Notes: a model not told the origin generated them from the sequence alone. A stretch of 64,000 nucleotides of DNA from Synaphobranchus kaupii (GCA_029718625.1 CM056380.1:48218503-48282502), one strand, 5' to 3'; counted from the stretch's first letter, positions 1 to 11,558 are shown. Translations and numbers: made by a program.

Positions 1-52
1 GTACTCTGTCTCAATATTGGTGACTCGTCGTTGCTATTTTGCCGAAAGTTAA

Positions 53-124
53 AGGTTCCACCGAGATTTGAACTCGGATCGCTGGATTCAGAGTCCAGAG
101 TGGTAACCGTTACACCATGGAACC
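53..124 (-). tRNA. tRNA-Gln (CTG), unit 1
   Basis: C16 body but the class C flank, so it looks like a recombinant unit. G22 is changed to C, which breaks the U13-G22 pair of the D stem; function is doubtful. Confidence 0.85.
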
Positions 125-402
125 TGTCAAATGTGCACCTTTTTTTTTTAAAAAGATAGAAATGATTAAAATAAAAAATATCAATAGCTGAGCGTAAAGC
201 CTATATTCGACAATGGCCGCCATTTGGACATCAGGTTATTAAAGATGAAACTCACCTTAAAAAAAAAATACTACTTTACAGACTAAAGCAAATTTGAAGT
301 TGTGAAATTCAGCAGCAGTATACCATGGAGCCCTGGCCTACTAAAGGAAACAACTCGGTCTCAATATTGGTGACTCGGCACTGCTATTTTGCCGAAAGTT
401 AG

Positions 403-474
403 AGGTTCCACCGAGATTTGAACTCGGATCGCTGGATTCAGAGTCCAGAGTGCTAACCGTTACACCATGGAACC
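403..474 (-). tRNA. tRNA-Gln (CTG), unit 2
   Basis: Class A, consensus body. The 3' flank reads TCTAAC instead of TTTAAC, so even the usual three-T run is broken. Its neighbourhood matches unit 39 at an offset of about 12,512 bp, sharing the private spacer variant 'ataatataaatagc'. Confidence 0.95.
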
Positions 475-748
475 TGTTATGTGTCCTCCTTTTTTTTCAA
501 AAAGATAGATATAATTAAAATAAATAATATAAATAGCTGAGTGTAAAGCCTATATTTGACAATGGCCATTTGGACATCAGGTTATTAAAGATGAAATTCA
601 CCTTCAAAAAAAAAAAATACTTTACAGACTAAAGCAAATTTGAAGTTGTGAAATTCAGCAGCAGTATACCATGGAGCCCTGGCCTACTAAAGGAAACAAC
701 TCTGTCTCAATACTGGTGACTCGTCGCTGCTATTTTGCCGAAAGTTAA

Positions 749-820
749 AGGTTCCACCGAGATTTGAACTCGGATCGCTGGATTCAGAGTCCAGAGTGCT
801 AACCATTACACCATGGAACC
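749..820 (-). tRNA. tRNA-Gln (CTG), unit 3
   Basis: Class B, consensus body with all stems paired. The nearest T-run on the RNA-like strand lies about 130 nt beyond the 3' end (plus-strand A-run near 606-618). Confidence 0.95.
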
Positions 821-1078
821 TGTTACACATGCACCTTTTTTTTTTTAAAAGATAGAAATGATTAAAATAAATAATATCAATAGCTGAGCATAAAGCCTTT
901 ATTCGGCAATGGCCATTTGGACATCAGGTTATTAAAGATAAAAATACTACTTTACAGACTAAACCAAATTTGAAGTTGTGAAATTCAGTAGCAGTATACC
1001 AGGGAGCCCTGGCCTACTAAAGGAAAGTACTCTGTCTCAATATTGGTGACTCGTCGTTGCTATTTTGCCGAAAGTTAA

Positions 1079-1150
1079 AGGTTCCACCGAGATTTGAACT
1101 CGGTTCGCTGGATTCAGAGTCCAGAGTGCTAACCGCTACACCATGGAACC
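1079..1150 (-). tRNA. tRNA-Gln (CTG), unit 4
   Basis: Class A. Two changes, A15 to G and U48 to A, fall on the two partners of the 15-48 tertiary (Levitt) pair. Neither restores a canonical pair. Stems are intact. Confidence 0.9.
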
Positions 1151-1424
1151 TGTTATGTGTCCTCCTTTTTTTTCAAAAAGATAGATATAATTAAAATAAA
1201 TAATATCAATAGCTGAGTGTAAAGCCTATATTTGACAATGGCCATTTGGACATCAGGTTATTAAAGATGAAACTCACCTTTAAAAAAAAATACTACTTTA
1301 CAGACTAAAGCAAATTTGAAGTTGTGAAATTCAGTAGCAGTATACCATGGAGCCCTGGCCTACTAAAGGAAACAACTCTGTCTCAATACTGGTGACTCGT
1401 CGCTGCTATTTTGCCGAAAGTTAA

Positions 1425-1496
1425 AGGTTCCACCGAGATTTGAACTCGGATCGCTGGATTCAGAGTCCAGAGTGCTAACCATTACACCATGGAACC
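1425..1496 (-). tRNA. tRNA-Gln (CTG), unit 5
   Basis: Class B, consensus body. Start of a four-unit block repeated as units 24-27 at an offset of about 6,424 bp. Confidence 0.95.
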
Positions 1497-1753
1497 TGTT
1501 ACACATGCACCGTTTTTTTTTAAAAGATAGAAATCATTAAAATAAATAATATCAATAGCTGAGCATAAAGCCTTTATTCGACAATGGCCATTTGGACATC
1601 AGGTTATTAAAGATAAAAATACTACTTTACAGACTAAACCAAATTTGAAGTTGTGAAATTCAGTAGCAGTATACCAGGGAGCCCTGGCCTACTAAAGGAA
1701 AGTACTCTGTCTCAATATTGGTGACTCGTCGTTGCTATTTTGCCGAAAGTTAA

Positions 1754-1825
1754 AGGTTCCACCGAGATTTGAACTCGGATCGCTGGATTCAGAGTCCAGA
1801 GTGCTAACCGTTACACCATGGAACC
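1754..1825 (-). tRNA. tRNA-Gln (CTG), unit 6
   Basis: Class A, consensus body. Counterpart of unit 25, which has since gained an acceptor-stem change. Confidence 0.95.
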
Positions 1826-2099
1826 TGTTATGTGTCCTCCTATTTTTTCAAAAAGATAGATATAATTAAAATAAATAATATCAATAGCTGAGTGTAAAGC
1901 CTATATTTGACAATGGCCATTTGGACATCAGGTTATTAAAGATGAAACTCACCTTTAAAAAAAAATACTACTTTACAGACTAAAGCAAATTTGAAGTTGT
2001 GAAATTCAGTAGCAGTATACCATGGAGCCCTGACCTACTAAAGGAAACAACTCTGTCTCAATACTGGTGACTCGTCACTGCTATTTTGCCGAAAGTTAA

Positions 2100-2171
2100 A
2101 GGTTCCACCGAGATTTGAACTCGGATCGCTGGATTCAGAGTCCAGAGTGCTAACCGTTACACCATGGAACC
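2100..2171 (-). tRNA. tRNA-Gln (CTG), unit 7
   Basis: Class A, consensus body. The spacer beyond it has the private variant 'gacaatggacatttgg', shared only with unit 26. Confidence 0.95.
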
Positions 2172-2428
2172 TGTTATGTGTCCTCCTTTTTTTTCAAAAA
2201 GATAGATATAATTAAAATAAATAATATCAATAGCTGAGCATAAAGCCTTTATTCGACAATGGACATTTGGACATCAGGTTATTAAAGATAAAAATACTAC
2301 TTTACAGACTAAAGCAAATTTGAAGTTGTGAAATTCAGCAGCAGTATACCATGGAGCCCTGGTCTACGAAAGGAAACAACTCTGTCTCAATACTGGTGAC
2401 TCGTCGCTGCTATTTTGCCGAAAGTTAA

Positions 2429-2500
2429 AGGTTCCACCGAGATTTGAACTCGGATCGCTGGATTCAGAGTCCAGAGTGCTAACCATTACACCATGGAACC
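2429..2500 (-). tRNA. tRNA-Gln (CTG), unit 8
   Basis: Class B, consensus body; counterpart of unit 27 in the 6,424-bp duplication. Confidence 0.95.
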
Positions 2501-2758
2501 TGTTACACATGCACCTTTTTTTTTAAAAAAGATAGAAATGATTAAAATAAATAATATCAATAGCTGAGCATAAAGCCTTTATTCGACAATGGCCATTTGG
2601 ACATCAGGTTATTAAAGATAAAAATACTACTTTACAGACTAAACCAAATTTGAAGTTGTGAAATTCAGTAGCAGTATACCAGGGAGCCCTGGCCTACTAA
2701 AGGAAAGTACTCTGTCTCAATATTGGTGACTCGTCGTTGCTATTTTGCCGAAAGTTAA

Positions 2759-2830
2759 AGGTTCCACCGAGATTTGAACTCGGATCGCTGGATTCAGAGT
2801 CCAGAGTGCTAACCGTTACACCATGGAACC
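2759..2830 (-). tRNA. tRNA-Gln (CTG), unit 9
   Basis: Class A, consensus body, immediately before the first TTG copy. Confidence 0.95.
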
Positions 2831-3104
2831 TGTTATGTGTCCTCCTTTTTTTTCAAAAAGATAGATATAATTAAAATAAATAATATCAATAGCTGAGTGT
2901 AAAGCCTATATTTGACAATGGCCATTTGGACATCAGGTTATTAAAGATGAAACTCACCTTTAAAAAAAAATACTACTTTACAGACTAAACCAAATTTGAA
3001 GTTGTGAAATTCAGTAGCAGTATACCAGGGAGCCCTGGCCTACTAAAGGAAAGTACTCTGTCTCAATACTGGTGACTCGTCGCTGCTATTTTGCCGAAAG
3101 CTAA

Positions 3105-3176
3105 AGGTTCCACCGAGATTTGAACTCGGATCACTGGATTCAAAGTCCAGAGTGCTAACCATTACACCATGGAACC
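3105..3176 (-). tRNA. tRNA-Gln (TTG), unit 10
   Basis: First TTG isoacceptor (anticodon loop CTTTGAA). It differs from the CTG body by the anticodon base and by the C44-to-U change next to the anticodon stem. Class C flank; the 3' flank reads TTTAGC. Confidence 0.95.
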
Positions 3177-3454
3177 TGTCAAATGTGCACCTTTTTTTTT
3201 TAAAAAGATAGAAATGATTAAAATAAAAAATATCAATAGCTGAGCGTAAAGCCTATATTCGACAATGGCCGCCATTTGGACATCAGGTTATTAAAGATGA
3301 AACTCACCTTAAAAAAAAAATACTACTTTACAGACTAAAGCAAATTTGAAGTTGTGAAATTCAGCAGCAGTATACCATGGAGCCCTGGCCTACTAAAGGA
3401 AACAACTCGGTCTCAATATTGGTGACTCGGCACTGCTATTTTGCCAAAAGTTAA

Positions 3455-3526
3455 AGGTTCCACCGAGATTTGAACTCGGATCGCTGGATTCAGAGTCCAG
3501 AGTGCTAACCATTACACCATGGAACC
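3455..3526 (-). tRNA. tRNA-Gln (CTG), unit 11
   Basis: Class B, consensus body. The 3' flank carries a private G-to-A change (plus 'ttgccaaaag'). Confidence 0.95.
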
Positions 3527-3784
3527 TGTTACACATGCACCTTTTTTTTTTTAAAAGATAGAAATGATTAAAATAAATAATATCAATAGCTGAGCATAAA
3601 GCCTTTATTCGACAATGGCCATTTGGACATCAGGTTATTAAAGATAAAAATACTACTTTACAGACTAAAGCAAATTTGAAGTTGTGAAATTCAGCAGCAG
3701 TATACCATGGAGCCCTGGCCTACTAAAGGAAACAACTCTGTCTCAATACTGGTGACTCGTCGCTGCTATTTTGCCGAAAGTTAA

Positions 3785-3856
3785 AGGTTCCACCGAGATT
3801 TGAACTCGGATCGCTGGATTCAGAGTCCAGAGTGCTAACCATTACACCATGGAACC
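3785..3856 (-). tRNA. tRNA-Gln (CTG), unit 12
   Basis: Class B, consensus body. First tRNA of an 11-gene block (units 12-22) repeated as units 27-37. The nearest oligo-T lies 134 nt past the 3' end (plus A-run 3646-3650). Confidence 0.95.
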
Positions 3857-4114
3857 TGTTACACATGCACCTTTTTTTTTTTAAAAGATAGAAATGATTA
3901 AAATAAATAATATCAATAGCTGAGCATAAAGCCTTTATTCGACAATGGCCATTTGGACATCAGGTTATTAAAGATAAAAATACTACTTTACAGACTAAAG
4001 CAAATTTGAAGTTGTGAAATTCAGCAGCAGTATACCATGGAGCCCTGGCCTACTAAAGGAAACAACTCTGTCTCAATACTGGTGACTCGTCGCTGCTATT
4101 TTGCCGAAAGTTAA

Positions 4115-4186
4115 AGGTTCCACCGAGATTTGAACTCGGATCGCTGGATTCAGAGTCCAGAGTGCTAACCATTACACCATGGAACC
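4115..4186 (-). tRNA. tRNA-Gln (CTG), unit 13
   Basis: Class B, consensus body; counterpart of unit 28. Confidence 0.95.
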
Positions 4187-4443
4187 TGTTACACATGCAC
4201 CTTTTTTTTTTAAAAGATAGAAATGATTAAAATAAATAATATCAATAGCTGAGCATAAAGCCTTTATTCGACAATGGCCATTTGGACATCAGGTTATTAA
4301 AGATAAAAATACTACTTTACAGACTAAACCAAATTTGAAGTTGTGAAATTCAGTAGCAGTATACCAGGGAGCCCTGGCCTACTAAAGGAAAGTACTCTGT
4401 CTCAATATTGGTGACTCGTCGTTGCTATTTTGCCGAAAGTTAA

Positions 4444-4515
4444 AGGTTCCACCGAGATTTGAACTCGGATCGCTGGATTCAGAGTCCAGAGTGCTAACCG
4501 TTACACCATGGAACC
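4444..4515 (-). tRNA. tRNA-Gln (CTG), unit 14
   Basis: Class A, consensus body; counterpart of unit 29. Confidence 0.95.
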
Positions 4516-4789
4516 TGTTATGTGTCCTCCTTTTTTTTCAAAAAGATAGATATAATTAAAATAAATAATATCAATAGCTGAGTGTAAAGCCTATATTTGA
4601 CAATGGCCATTTGGACATCAGGTTATTAAAGATGAAACTCACCTTTAAAAAAAAATACTACTTTACAGACTAAAGCAAATTTGAAGTTGTGAAATTCAGT
4701 AGCAGTATACCATGGAGCCCTGACCTACTAAAGGAAACAACTCTGTCTCAATACTGGTGACTCGTCACTGCTATTTTGCCGAAAGTTAA

Positions 4790-4861
4790 AGGTTCCACCG
4801 AGATTTGAACTCGGATCGCTGGATTCAGAGTCCAGAGTGCTAACCGTTACACCATGGAACC
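4790..4861 (-). tRNA. tRNA-Gln (CTG), unit 15
   Basis: Class A, consensus body. The following spacer carries 'gacaatggcaatttgg', shared with its counterpart unit 30. Confidence 0.95.
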
Positions 4862-5118
4862 TGTTATGTGTCCTCCTTTTTTTTCAAAAAGATAGATATA
4901 ATTAAAATAAATAATATCAATAGCTGAGCATAAAGCCTTTATTCGACAATGGCAATTTGGACATCAGGTTATTAAAGATAAAAATACTACTTTACAGACT
5001 AAACCAAATTTGAAGTTGTGAAATTCAGCAGCAGTATACCATGGAGCCCTGGCCTACTAAAGGAAACAACTCTGTCTCAATACTGGTGACTCGTCGTTGC
5101 TATTTTGCCGAAAGTTAA

Positions 5119-5190
5119 AGGTTCCACCGAGATTTGAACTCGGATCGCTGGATTCAGAGTCCAGAGTGCTAACCGTTACACCATGGAACC
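5119..5190 (-). tRNA. tRNA-Gln (CTG), unit 16
   Basis: Class A, consensus body; counterpart of unit 31. Confidence 0.95.
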
Positions 5191-5465
5191 TGTTATGTGT
5201 CCTCCTTTTTTTTCAAAAAGATAGATATAATTAAAATAAATAATATCAATAGCTGAGTGTAAAGCCTATATTTGACAATGGCCATTTGGACATCAGGTTA
5301 TTAAAGATGAAATTCACCTTCAAAAAAAAAAAAATACTTTACAGACTAAACCAAATTTGAAGTTGTGAAATTCAGCAGCAGCATACCATGGAGCCCTGGC
5401 CTACGAAAGGAAACAACTCTGTCTCAATACTGGTGACTCGTCGCTGCTATTTTGCCGAAAGTTAA

Positions 5466-5537
5466 AGGTTCCACCGAGATTTGAACTCGGATCGCTGGAT
5501 TCAGAGTCCAGAGAGCTAACCATTACACCATGGAACC
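5466..5537 (-). tRNA. tRNA-Gln (CTG), unit 17, D-stem variant
   Basis: Class B with A24 changed to U, which breaks the U11-A24 D-stem pair. The same change occurs in unit 32, so it predates the block duplication. Confidence 0.88.
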
Positions 5538-5795
5538 TGTTACACATGCACCTTTTTTTTTTAAAAAGATAGAAATGATTAAAATAAATAATATCAATAG
5601 CTGAGCATAAAGCCTTTATTCGACAATGGCCATTTGGACATCAGGTTATTAAAGATAAAAATACCACTTTACAGACTAAACCAAATTTGAAGTTGTGAAA
5701 TTCAGTAGCAGTATACCAGGGAGCCCTGGCCTACTAAAGGAAAGTACTCTGTCTCAATACTGGTGACTCGTCGCTGCTATTTTGCCGAAAGCTAA

Positions 5796-5867
5796 AGGTT
5801 CCACCGAGATTTGAACTCGGATCACTGGATTCAAAGTCCAGAGTGCTAACCATTACACCATGGAACC
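5796..5867 (-). tRNA. tRNA-Gln (TTG), unit 18
   Basis: Class C, identical in body to unit 10; counterpart of unit 33. Confidence 0.95.
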
Positions 5868-6145
5868 TGTCAAATGTGCACCTTTTTTTTTTAAAAAGAT
5901 AGAAATGATTAAAATAAAAAATATCAATAGCTGAGCGTAAAGCCTATATTCGACAATGGCCGCCATTTGGACATCAGGTTATTAAAGATGAAACTCACCT
6001 TAAAAAAAAAATACTACTTTACAGACTAAAGCAAATTTGAAGTTGTGAAATTCAGCAGCAGTATACCATGGAGCCCTGGCCTACTAAAGGAAACAACTCT
6101 GTCTCAATATTGGTGACTCGTCGTTGCTATTTTGCCGAAAGTTAA

Positions 6146-6217
6146 AGGTTCCACCGAGATTTGAACTCGGATCGCTGGATTCAGAGTCCAGAGTGCTAAC
6201 CGTTACACCATGGAACC
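6146..6217 (-). tRNA. tRNA-Gln (CTG), unit 19
   Basis: Class A, consensus body; first of an A-A-B-C run (units 19-22) seen again at 34-37. Confidence 0.95.
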
Positions 6218-6491
6218 TGTTATGTGTCCTCCTTTTTTTTCAAAAAGATAGATATAATTAAAATAAATAATATCAATAGCTGAGTGTAAAGCCTATATTT
6301 GACAATGGCCATTTGGACATCAGGTTATTAAAGATGAAACTCACCTTTAAAAAAAAATACTACTTTACAGACTAAAGCAAATTTGAAGTTGTGAAATTCA
6401 GTAGCAGTATACCATGGAGCCCTGACCTACTAAAGGAAACAACTCTGTCTCAATACTGGTGACTCGTCACTGCTATTTTGCCGAAAGTTAA

Positions 6492-6563
6492 AGGTTCCAC
6501 CGAGATTTGAACTCGGATCGCTGGATTCAGAGTCCAGAGTGCTAACCGTTACACCATGGAACC
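6492..6563 (-). tRNA. tRNA-Gln (CTG), unit 20
   Basis: Class A, consensus body; counterpart of unit 35. Confidence 0.95.
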
Positions 6564-6837
6564 TGTTATGTGTCCTCCTTTTTTTTCAAAAAGATAGATA
6601 TAATTAAAATAAATAATATCAATAGCTGAGTGTAAAGCCTATATTTGACAATGGCCATTTGGACATCAGGTTATTAAAGATGAAATTCACCTTCAAAAAA
6701 AAAAAATACTTTACAGACTAAACCAAATTTGAAGTTGTGAAATTCAGCAGCAGTATACCATGGAGCCCTGGCCTACGAAAGGAAACAACTCTGTCTCAAT
6801 ACTGGTGACTCGTCGCTGCTATTTTGCCGAAAGTTAA

Positions 6838-6909
6838 AGGTTCCACCGAGATTTGAACTCGGATCGCTGGATTCAGAGTCCAGAGTGCTAACCATTACAC
6901 CATGGAACC
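6838..6909 (-). tRNA. tRNA-Gln (CTG), unit 21
   Basis: Class B, consensus body; counterpart of unit 36. Confidence 0.95.
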
Positions 6910-7167
6910 TGTTACACATGCACCTTTTTTTTTTAAAAAGATAGAAATGATTAAAATAAATAATATCAATAGCTGAGCATAAAGCCTTTATTCGACAATG
7001 GCCATTTGGACATCAGGTTATTAAAGATAAAAATACCACTTTACAGACTAAACCAAATTTGAAGTTGTGAAATTCAGTAGCAGTATACCAGGGAGCCCTG
7101 GCCTACTAAAGGAAAGTACTCTGTCTCAATACTGGTGACTCGTCGCTGCTATTTTGCCGAAAGCTAA

Positions 7168-7239
7168 AGGTTCCACCGAGATTTGAACTCGGATCACTGG
7201 ATTCAAAGTCCAGAGTGCTAACCATTACACCATGGAACC
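7168..7239 (-). tRNA. tRNA-Gln (TTG), unit 22
   Basis: Class C, consensus TTG body. The duplicated block ends in its leader: match to unit 37 is lost near 7287/12356. Confidence 0.95.
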
Positions 7240-7518
7240 TGTCAAATGTGCACCTTTTTTTTTTTAAAAAGATAGAAATGATTAAAATAAAAAATATCAA
7301 TAGCTGAGCGTAAAGCCTATATTCGACAATGGCCGCCATTTGGACATCAGGTTATTAAAGATGAAACTCACCTTAAAAAAAAAATACTACTTTACAGACT
7401 AAAGCAAATTTGAAGTTGTGAAATTCAGCAGCAGTATACCATGGAGACCTGGCCTACTAAAGGAAACAACTCGGTCTCAATATTGGTGACTCGGCACTGC
7501 TATTTTGCCGAAAGTTAA

Positions 7519-7590
7519 AGGTTCCACCGAGATTTGAACTCAGATCGCTGGATTCAGAGTCCAGAGTGCTAACCATTACACCATGGAACC
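7519..7590 (-). tRNA. tRNA-Gln (CTG), unit 23
   Basis: Class B with C50 changed to U in the T stem, leaving a U50-G64 wobble pair. Probably still folds. Confidence 0.92.
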
Positions 7591-7848
7591 TGTTACACAT
7601 GCACCTTTTTTTTTTTAAAAGATAGAAATGATTAAAATAAATAATATCAATAGCTGAGCATAAAGCCTTTATTCGACAATGGCCATTTGGACATCAGGTT
7701 ATTAAAGATAAAAATACTACTTTACAGACTAAAGCAAATTTGAAGTTGTGAAATTCAGCAGCAGTATACCATGGAGCCCTGGCCTACTAAAGGAAACAAC
7801 TCTGTCTCAATACTGGTGACTCGTCGCTGCTATTTTGCCGAAAGTTAA

Positions 7849-7920
7849 AGGTTCCACCGAGATTTGAACTCGGATCGCTGGATTCAGAGTCCAGAGTGCT
7901 AACCATTACACCATGGAACC
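7849..7920 (-). tRNA. tRNA-Gln (CTG), unit 24
   Basis: Class B, consensus body; counterpart of unit 5. Confidence 0.95.
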
Positions 7921-8177
7921 TGTTACACATGCACCTTTTTTTTTTAAAAGATAGAAATGATTAAAATAAATAATATCAATAGCTGAGCATAAAGCCTTTA
8001 TTCGACAATGGCCATTTGGACATCAGGTTATTAAAGATAAAAATACTACTTTACAGACTAAACCAAATTTGAAGTTGTGAAATTCAGTAGCAGTATACCA
8101 GGGAGCCCTGGCCTACTAAAGGAAAGTACTCTGTCTCAATATTGGTGACTCGTCGTTGCTATTTTGCCGAAAGTTAA

Positions 8178-8249
8178 AGTTTCCACCGAGATTTGAACTC
8201 GGATCGCTGGATTCAGAGTCCAGAGTGCTAACCGTTACACCATGGAACC
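8178..8249 (-). tRNA. tRNA-Gln (CTG), unit 25, acceptor-stem variant
   Basis: Class A with C71 changed to A, so G2 is mispaired near the end of the acceptor stem. The flank also has a private T-to-G change. Possibly impaired; its counterpart unit 6 is normal. Confidence 0.88.
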
Positions 8250-8523
8250 TGGTATGTGTCCTCCTTTTTTTTCAAAAAGATAGATATAATTAAAATAAAT
8301 AATATCAATAGCTGAGTGTAAAGCCTATATTTGACAATGGCCATTTGGACATCAGGTTATTAAAGATGAAACTCACCTTTAAAAAAAAATACTACTTTAC
8401 AGACTAAAGCAAATTTGAAGTTGTGAAATTCAGTAGCAGTATACCATGGAGCCCTGACCTACTAAAGGAAACAACTCTGTCTCAATACTGGTGACTCGTC
8501 ACTGCTATTTTGCCGAAAGTTAA

Positions 8524-8595
8524 AGGTTCCACCGAGATTTGAACTCGGATCGCTGGATTCAGAGTCCAGAGTGCTAACCGTTACACCATGGAACC
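8524..8595 (-). tRNA. tRNA-Gln (CTG), unit 26
   Basis: Class A, consensus body; shares the private spacer variant 'gacaatggacatttgg' with unit 7. Confidence 0.95.
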
Positions 8596-8852
8596 TGTTA
8601 TGTGTCCTCCTTTTTTTTCAAAAAGATAGATATAATTAAAATAAATAATATCAATAGCTGAGCATAAAGCCTTTATTCGACAATGGACATTTGGACATCA
8701 GGTTATTAAAGATAAAAATACTACTTTACAGACTAAAGCAAATTTGAAGTTGTGAAATTCAGCAGCAGTATACCATGGAGCCCTGGCCTACTAAAGGAAA
8801 CAACTCTGTCTCAATACTGGTGACTCGTCGCTGCTATTTTGCCGAAAGTTAA

Positions 8853-8924
8853 AGGTTCCACCGAGATTTGAACTCGGATCGCTGGATTCAGAGTCCAGAG
8901 TGCTAACCATTACACCATGGAACC
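8853..8924 (-). tRNA. tRNA-Gln (CTG), unit 27
   Basis: Class B, consensus body. It belongs to both the 5,068-bp and 6,424-bp duplication series. Confidence 0.95.
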
Positions 8925-9182
8925 TGTTACACATGCACCTTTTTTTTTTTAAAAGATAGAAATGATTAAAATAAATAATATCAATAGCTGAGCATAAAGC
9001 CTTTATTCGACAATGGCCATTTGGACATCAGGTTATTAAAGATAAAAATACTACTTTACAGACTAAAGCAAATTTGAAGTTGTGAAATTCAGCAGCAGTA
9101 TACCATGGAGCCCTGGCCTACTAAAGGAAACAACTCTGTCTCAATACTGGTGACTCGTCGCTGCTATTTTGCCGAAAGTTAA

Positions 9183-9254
9183 AGGTTCCACCGAGATTTG
9201 AACTCGGATCGCTGGATTCAGAGTCCAGAGTGCTAACCATTACACCATGGAACC
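9183..9254 (-). tRNA. tRNA-Gln (CTG), unit 28
   Basis: Class B, consensus body. The adjacent spacer has the 'ggcaattt' variant that its counterpart unit 13 lacks, a difference arising after duplication or by conversion. Confidence 0.95.
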
Positions 9255-9511
9255 TGTTACACATGCACCTTTTTTTTTTAAAAGATAGAAATGATTAAAA
9301 TAAATAATATCAATAGCTGAGCATAAAGCCTTTATTCGACAATGGCAATTTGGACATCAGGTTATTAAAGATAAAAATACTACTTTACAGACTAAACCAA
9401 ATTTGAAGTTGTGAAATTCAGTAGCAGTATACCAGGGAGCCCTGGCCTACTAAAGGAAAGTACTCTGTCTCAATATTGGTGACTCGTCGTTGCTATTTTG
9501 CCGAAAGTTAA

Positions 9512-9583
9512 AGGTTCCACCGAGATTTGAACTCGGATCGCTGGATTCAGAGTCCAGAGTGCTAACCGTTACACCATGGAACC
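9512..9583 (-). tRNA. tRNA-Gln (CTG), unit 29
   Basis: Class A, consensus body; counterpart of unit 14. Confidence 0.95.
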
Positions 9584-9857
9584 TGTTATGTGTCCTCCTT
9601 TTTTTTCAAAAAGATAGATATAATTAAAATAAATAATATCAATAGCTGAGTGTAAAGCCTATATTTGACAATGGCCATTTGGACATCAGGTTATTAAAGA
9701 TGAAACTCACCTTTAAAAAAAAATACTACTTTACAGACTAAAGCAAATTTGAAGTTGTGAAATTCAGTAGCAGTATACCATGGAGCCCTGACCTACTAAA
9801 GGAAACAACTCTGTCTCAATACTGGTGACTCGTCACTGCTATTTTGCCGAAAGTTAA

Positions 9858-9929
9858 AGGTTCCACCGAGATTTGAACTCGGATCGCTGGATTCAGAGTC
9901 CAGAGTGCTAACCGTTACACCATGGAACC
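9858..9929 (-). tRNA. tRNA-Gln (CTG), unit 30
   Basis: Class A, consensus body; counterpart of unit 15. Confidence 0.95.
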
Positions 9930-10186
9930 TGTTATGTGTCCTCCTTTTTTTTCAAAAAGATAGATATAATTAAAATAAATAATATCAATAGCTGAGCATA
10001 AAGCCTTTATTCGACAATGGCAATTTGGACATCAGGTTATTAAAGATAAAAATACTACTTTACAGACTAAACCAAATTTGAAGTTGTGAAATTCAGCAGC
10101 AGTATACCATGGAGCCCTGGCCTACTAAAGGAAACAACTCTGTCTCAATACTGGTGACTCGTCGTTGCTATTTTGCCGAAAGTTAA

Positions 10187-10258
10187 AGGTTCCACCGAGA
10201 TTTGAACTCGGATCGCTGGATTCAGAGTCCAGAGTGCTAACCGTTACACCATGGAACC
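10187..10258 (-). tRNA. tRNA-Gln (CTG), unit 31
   Basis: Class A, consensus body; counterpart of unit 16. Confidence 0.95.
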
Positions 10259-10532
10259 TGTTATGTGTCCTCCTTTTTTTTCAAAAAGATAGATATAATT
10301 AAAATAAATAATATCAATAGCTGAGTGTAAAGCCTATATTTGACAATGGCCATTTGGACATCAGGTTATTAAAGATGAAATTCACCTTCAAAAAAAAAAA
10401 ATACTTTACAGACTAAACCAAATTTGAAGTTGTGAAATTCAGCAGCAGCATACCATGGAGCCCTGGCCTACGAAAGGAAACAACTCTGTCTCAATACTGG
10501 TGACTCGTCGCTGCTATTTTGCCGAAAGTTAA

Positions 10533-10604
10533 AGGTTCCACCGAGATTTGAACTCGGATCGCTGGATTCAGAGTCCAGAGAGCTAACCATTACACCATGG
10601 AACC
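10533..10604 (-). tRNA. tRNA-Gln (CTG), unit 32, D-stem variant
   Basis: Class B with the same A24-to-U change as unit 17, 5,067 bp away. The D stem has one mismatch. Confidence 0.88.
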
Positions 10605-10862
10605 TGTTACACATGCACCTTTTTTTTTTAAAAAGATAGAAATGATTAAAATAAATAATATCAATAGCTGAGCATAAAGCCTTTATTCGACAATGGCCAT
10701 TTGGACATCAGGTTATTAAAGATAAAAATACCACTTTACAGACTAAACCAAATTTGAAGTTGTGAAATTCAGTAGCAGTATACCAGGGAGCCCTGGCCTA
10801 CTAAAGGAAAGTACTCTGTCTCAATACTGGTGACTCGTCGCTGCTATTTTGCCGAAAGCTAA

Positions 10863-10934
10863 AGGTTCCACCGAGATTTGAACTCGGATCACTGGATTCA
10901 AAGTCCAGAGTGCTAACCATTACACCATGGAACC
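10863..10934 (-). tRNA. tRNA-Gln (TTG), unit 33
   Basis: Class C, consensus TTG body; counterpart of unit 18. Confidence 0.95.
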
Positions 10935-11212
10935 TGTCAAATGTGCACCTTTTTTTTTAAAAAAGATAGAAATGATTAAAATAAAAAATATCAATAGCTG
11001 AGCGTAAAGCCTATATTCGACAATGGCCGCCATTTGGACATCAGGTTATTAAAGATGAAACTCACCTTAAAAAAAAAATACTACTTTACAGACTAAAGCA
11101 AATTTGAAGTTGTGAAATTCAGCAGCAGTATACCATGGAGCCCTGGCCTACTAAAGGAAACAACTCTGTCTCAATATTGGTGACTCGTCGTTGCTATTTT
11201 GCCGAAAGTTAA

Positions 11213-11284
11213 AGGTTCCACCGAGATTTGAACTCGGATCGCTGGATTCAGAGTCCAGAGTGCTAACCGTTACACCATGGAACC
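11213..11284 (-). tRNA. tRNA-Gln (CTG), unit 34
   Basis: Class A, consensus body; counterpart of unit 19. Confidence 0.95.
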
Positions 11285-11558
11285 TGTTATGTGTCCTCCT
11301 TTTTTTTCAAAAAGATAGATATAATTAAAATAAATAATATCAATAGCTGAGTGTAAAGCCTATATTTGACAATGGCCATTTGGACATCAGGTTATTAAAG
11401 ATGAAACTCACCTTTAAAAAAAAATACTACTTTACAGACTAAAGCAAATTTGAAGTTGTGAAATTCAGTAGCAGTATACCATGGAGCCCTGACCTACTAA
11501 AGGAAACAACTCTGTCTCAATACTGGTGACTCGTCACTGCTATTTTGCCGAAAGTTAA

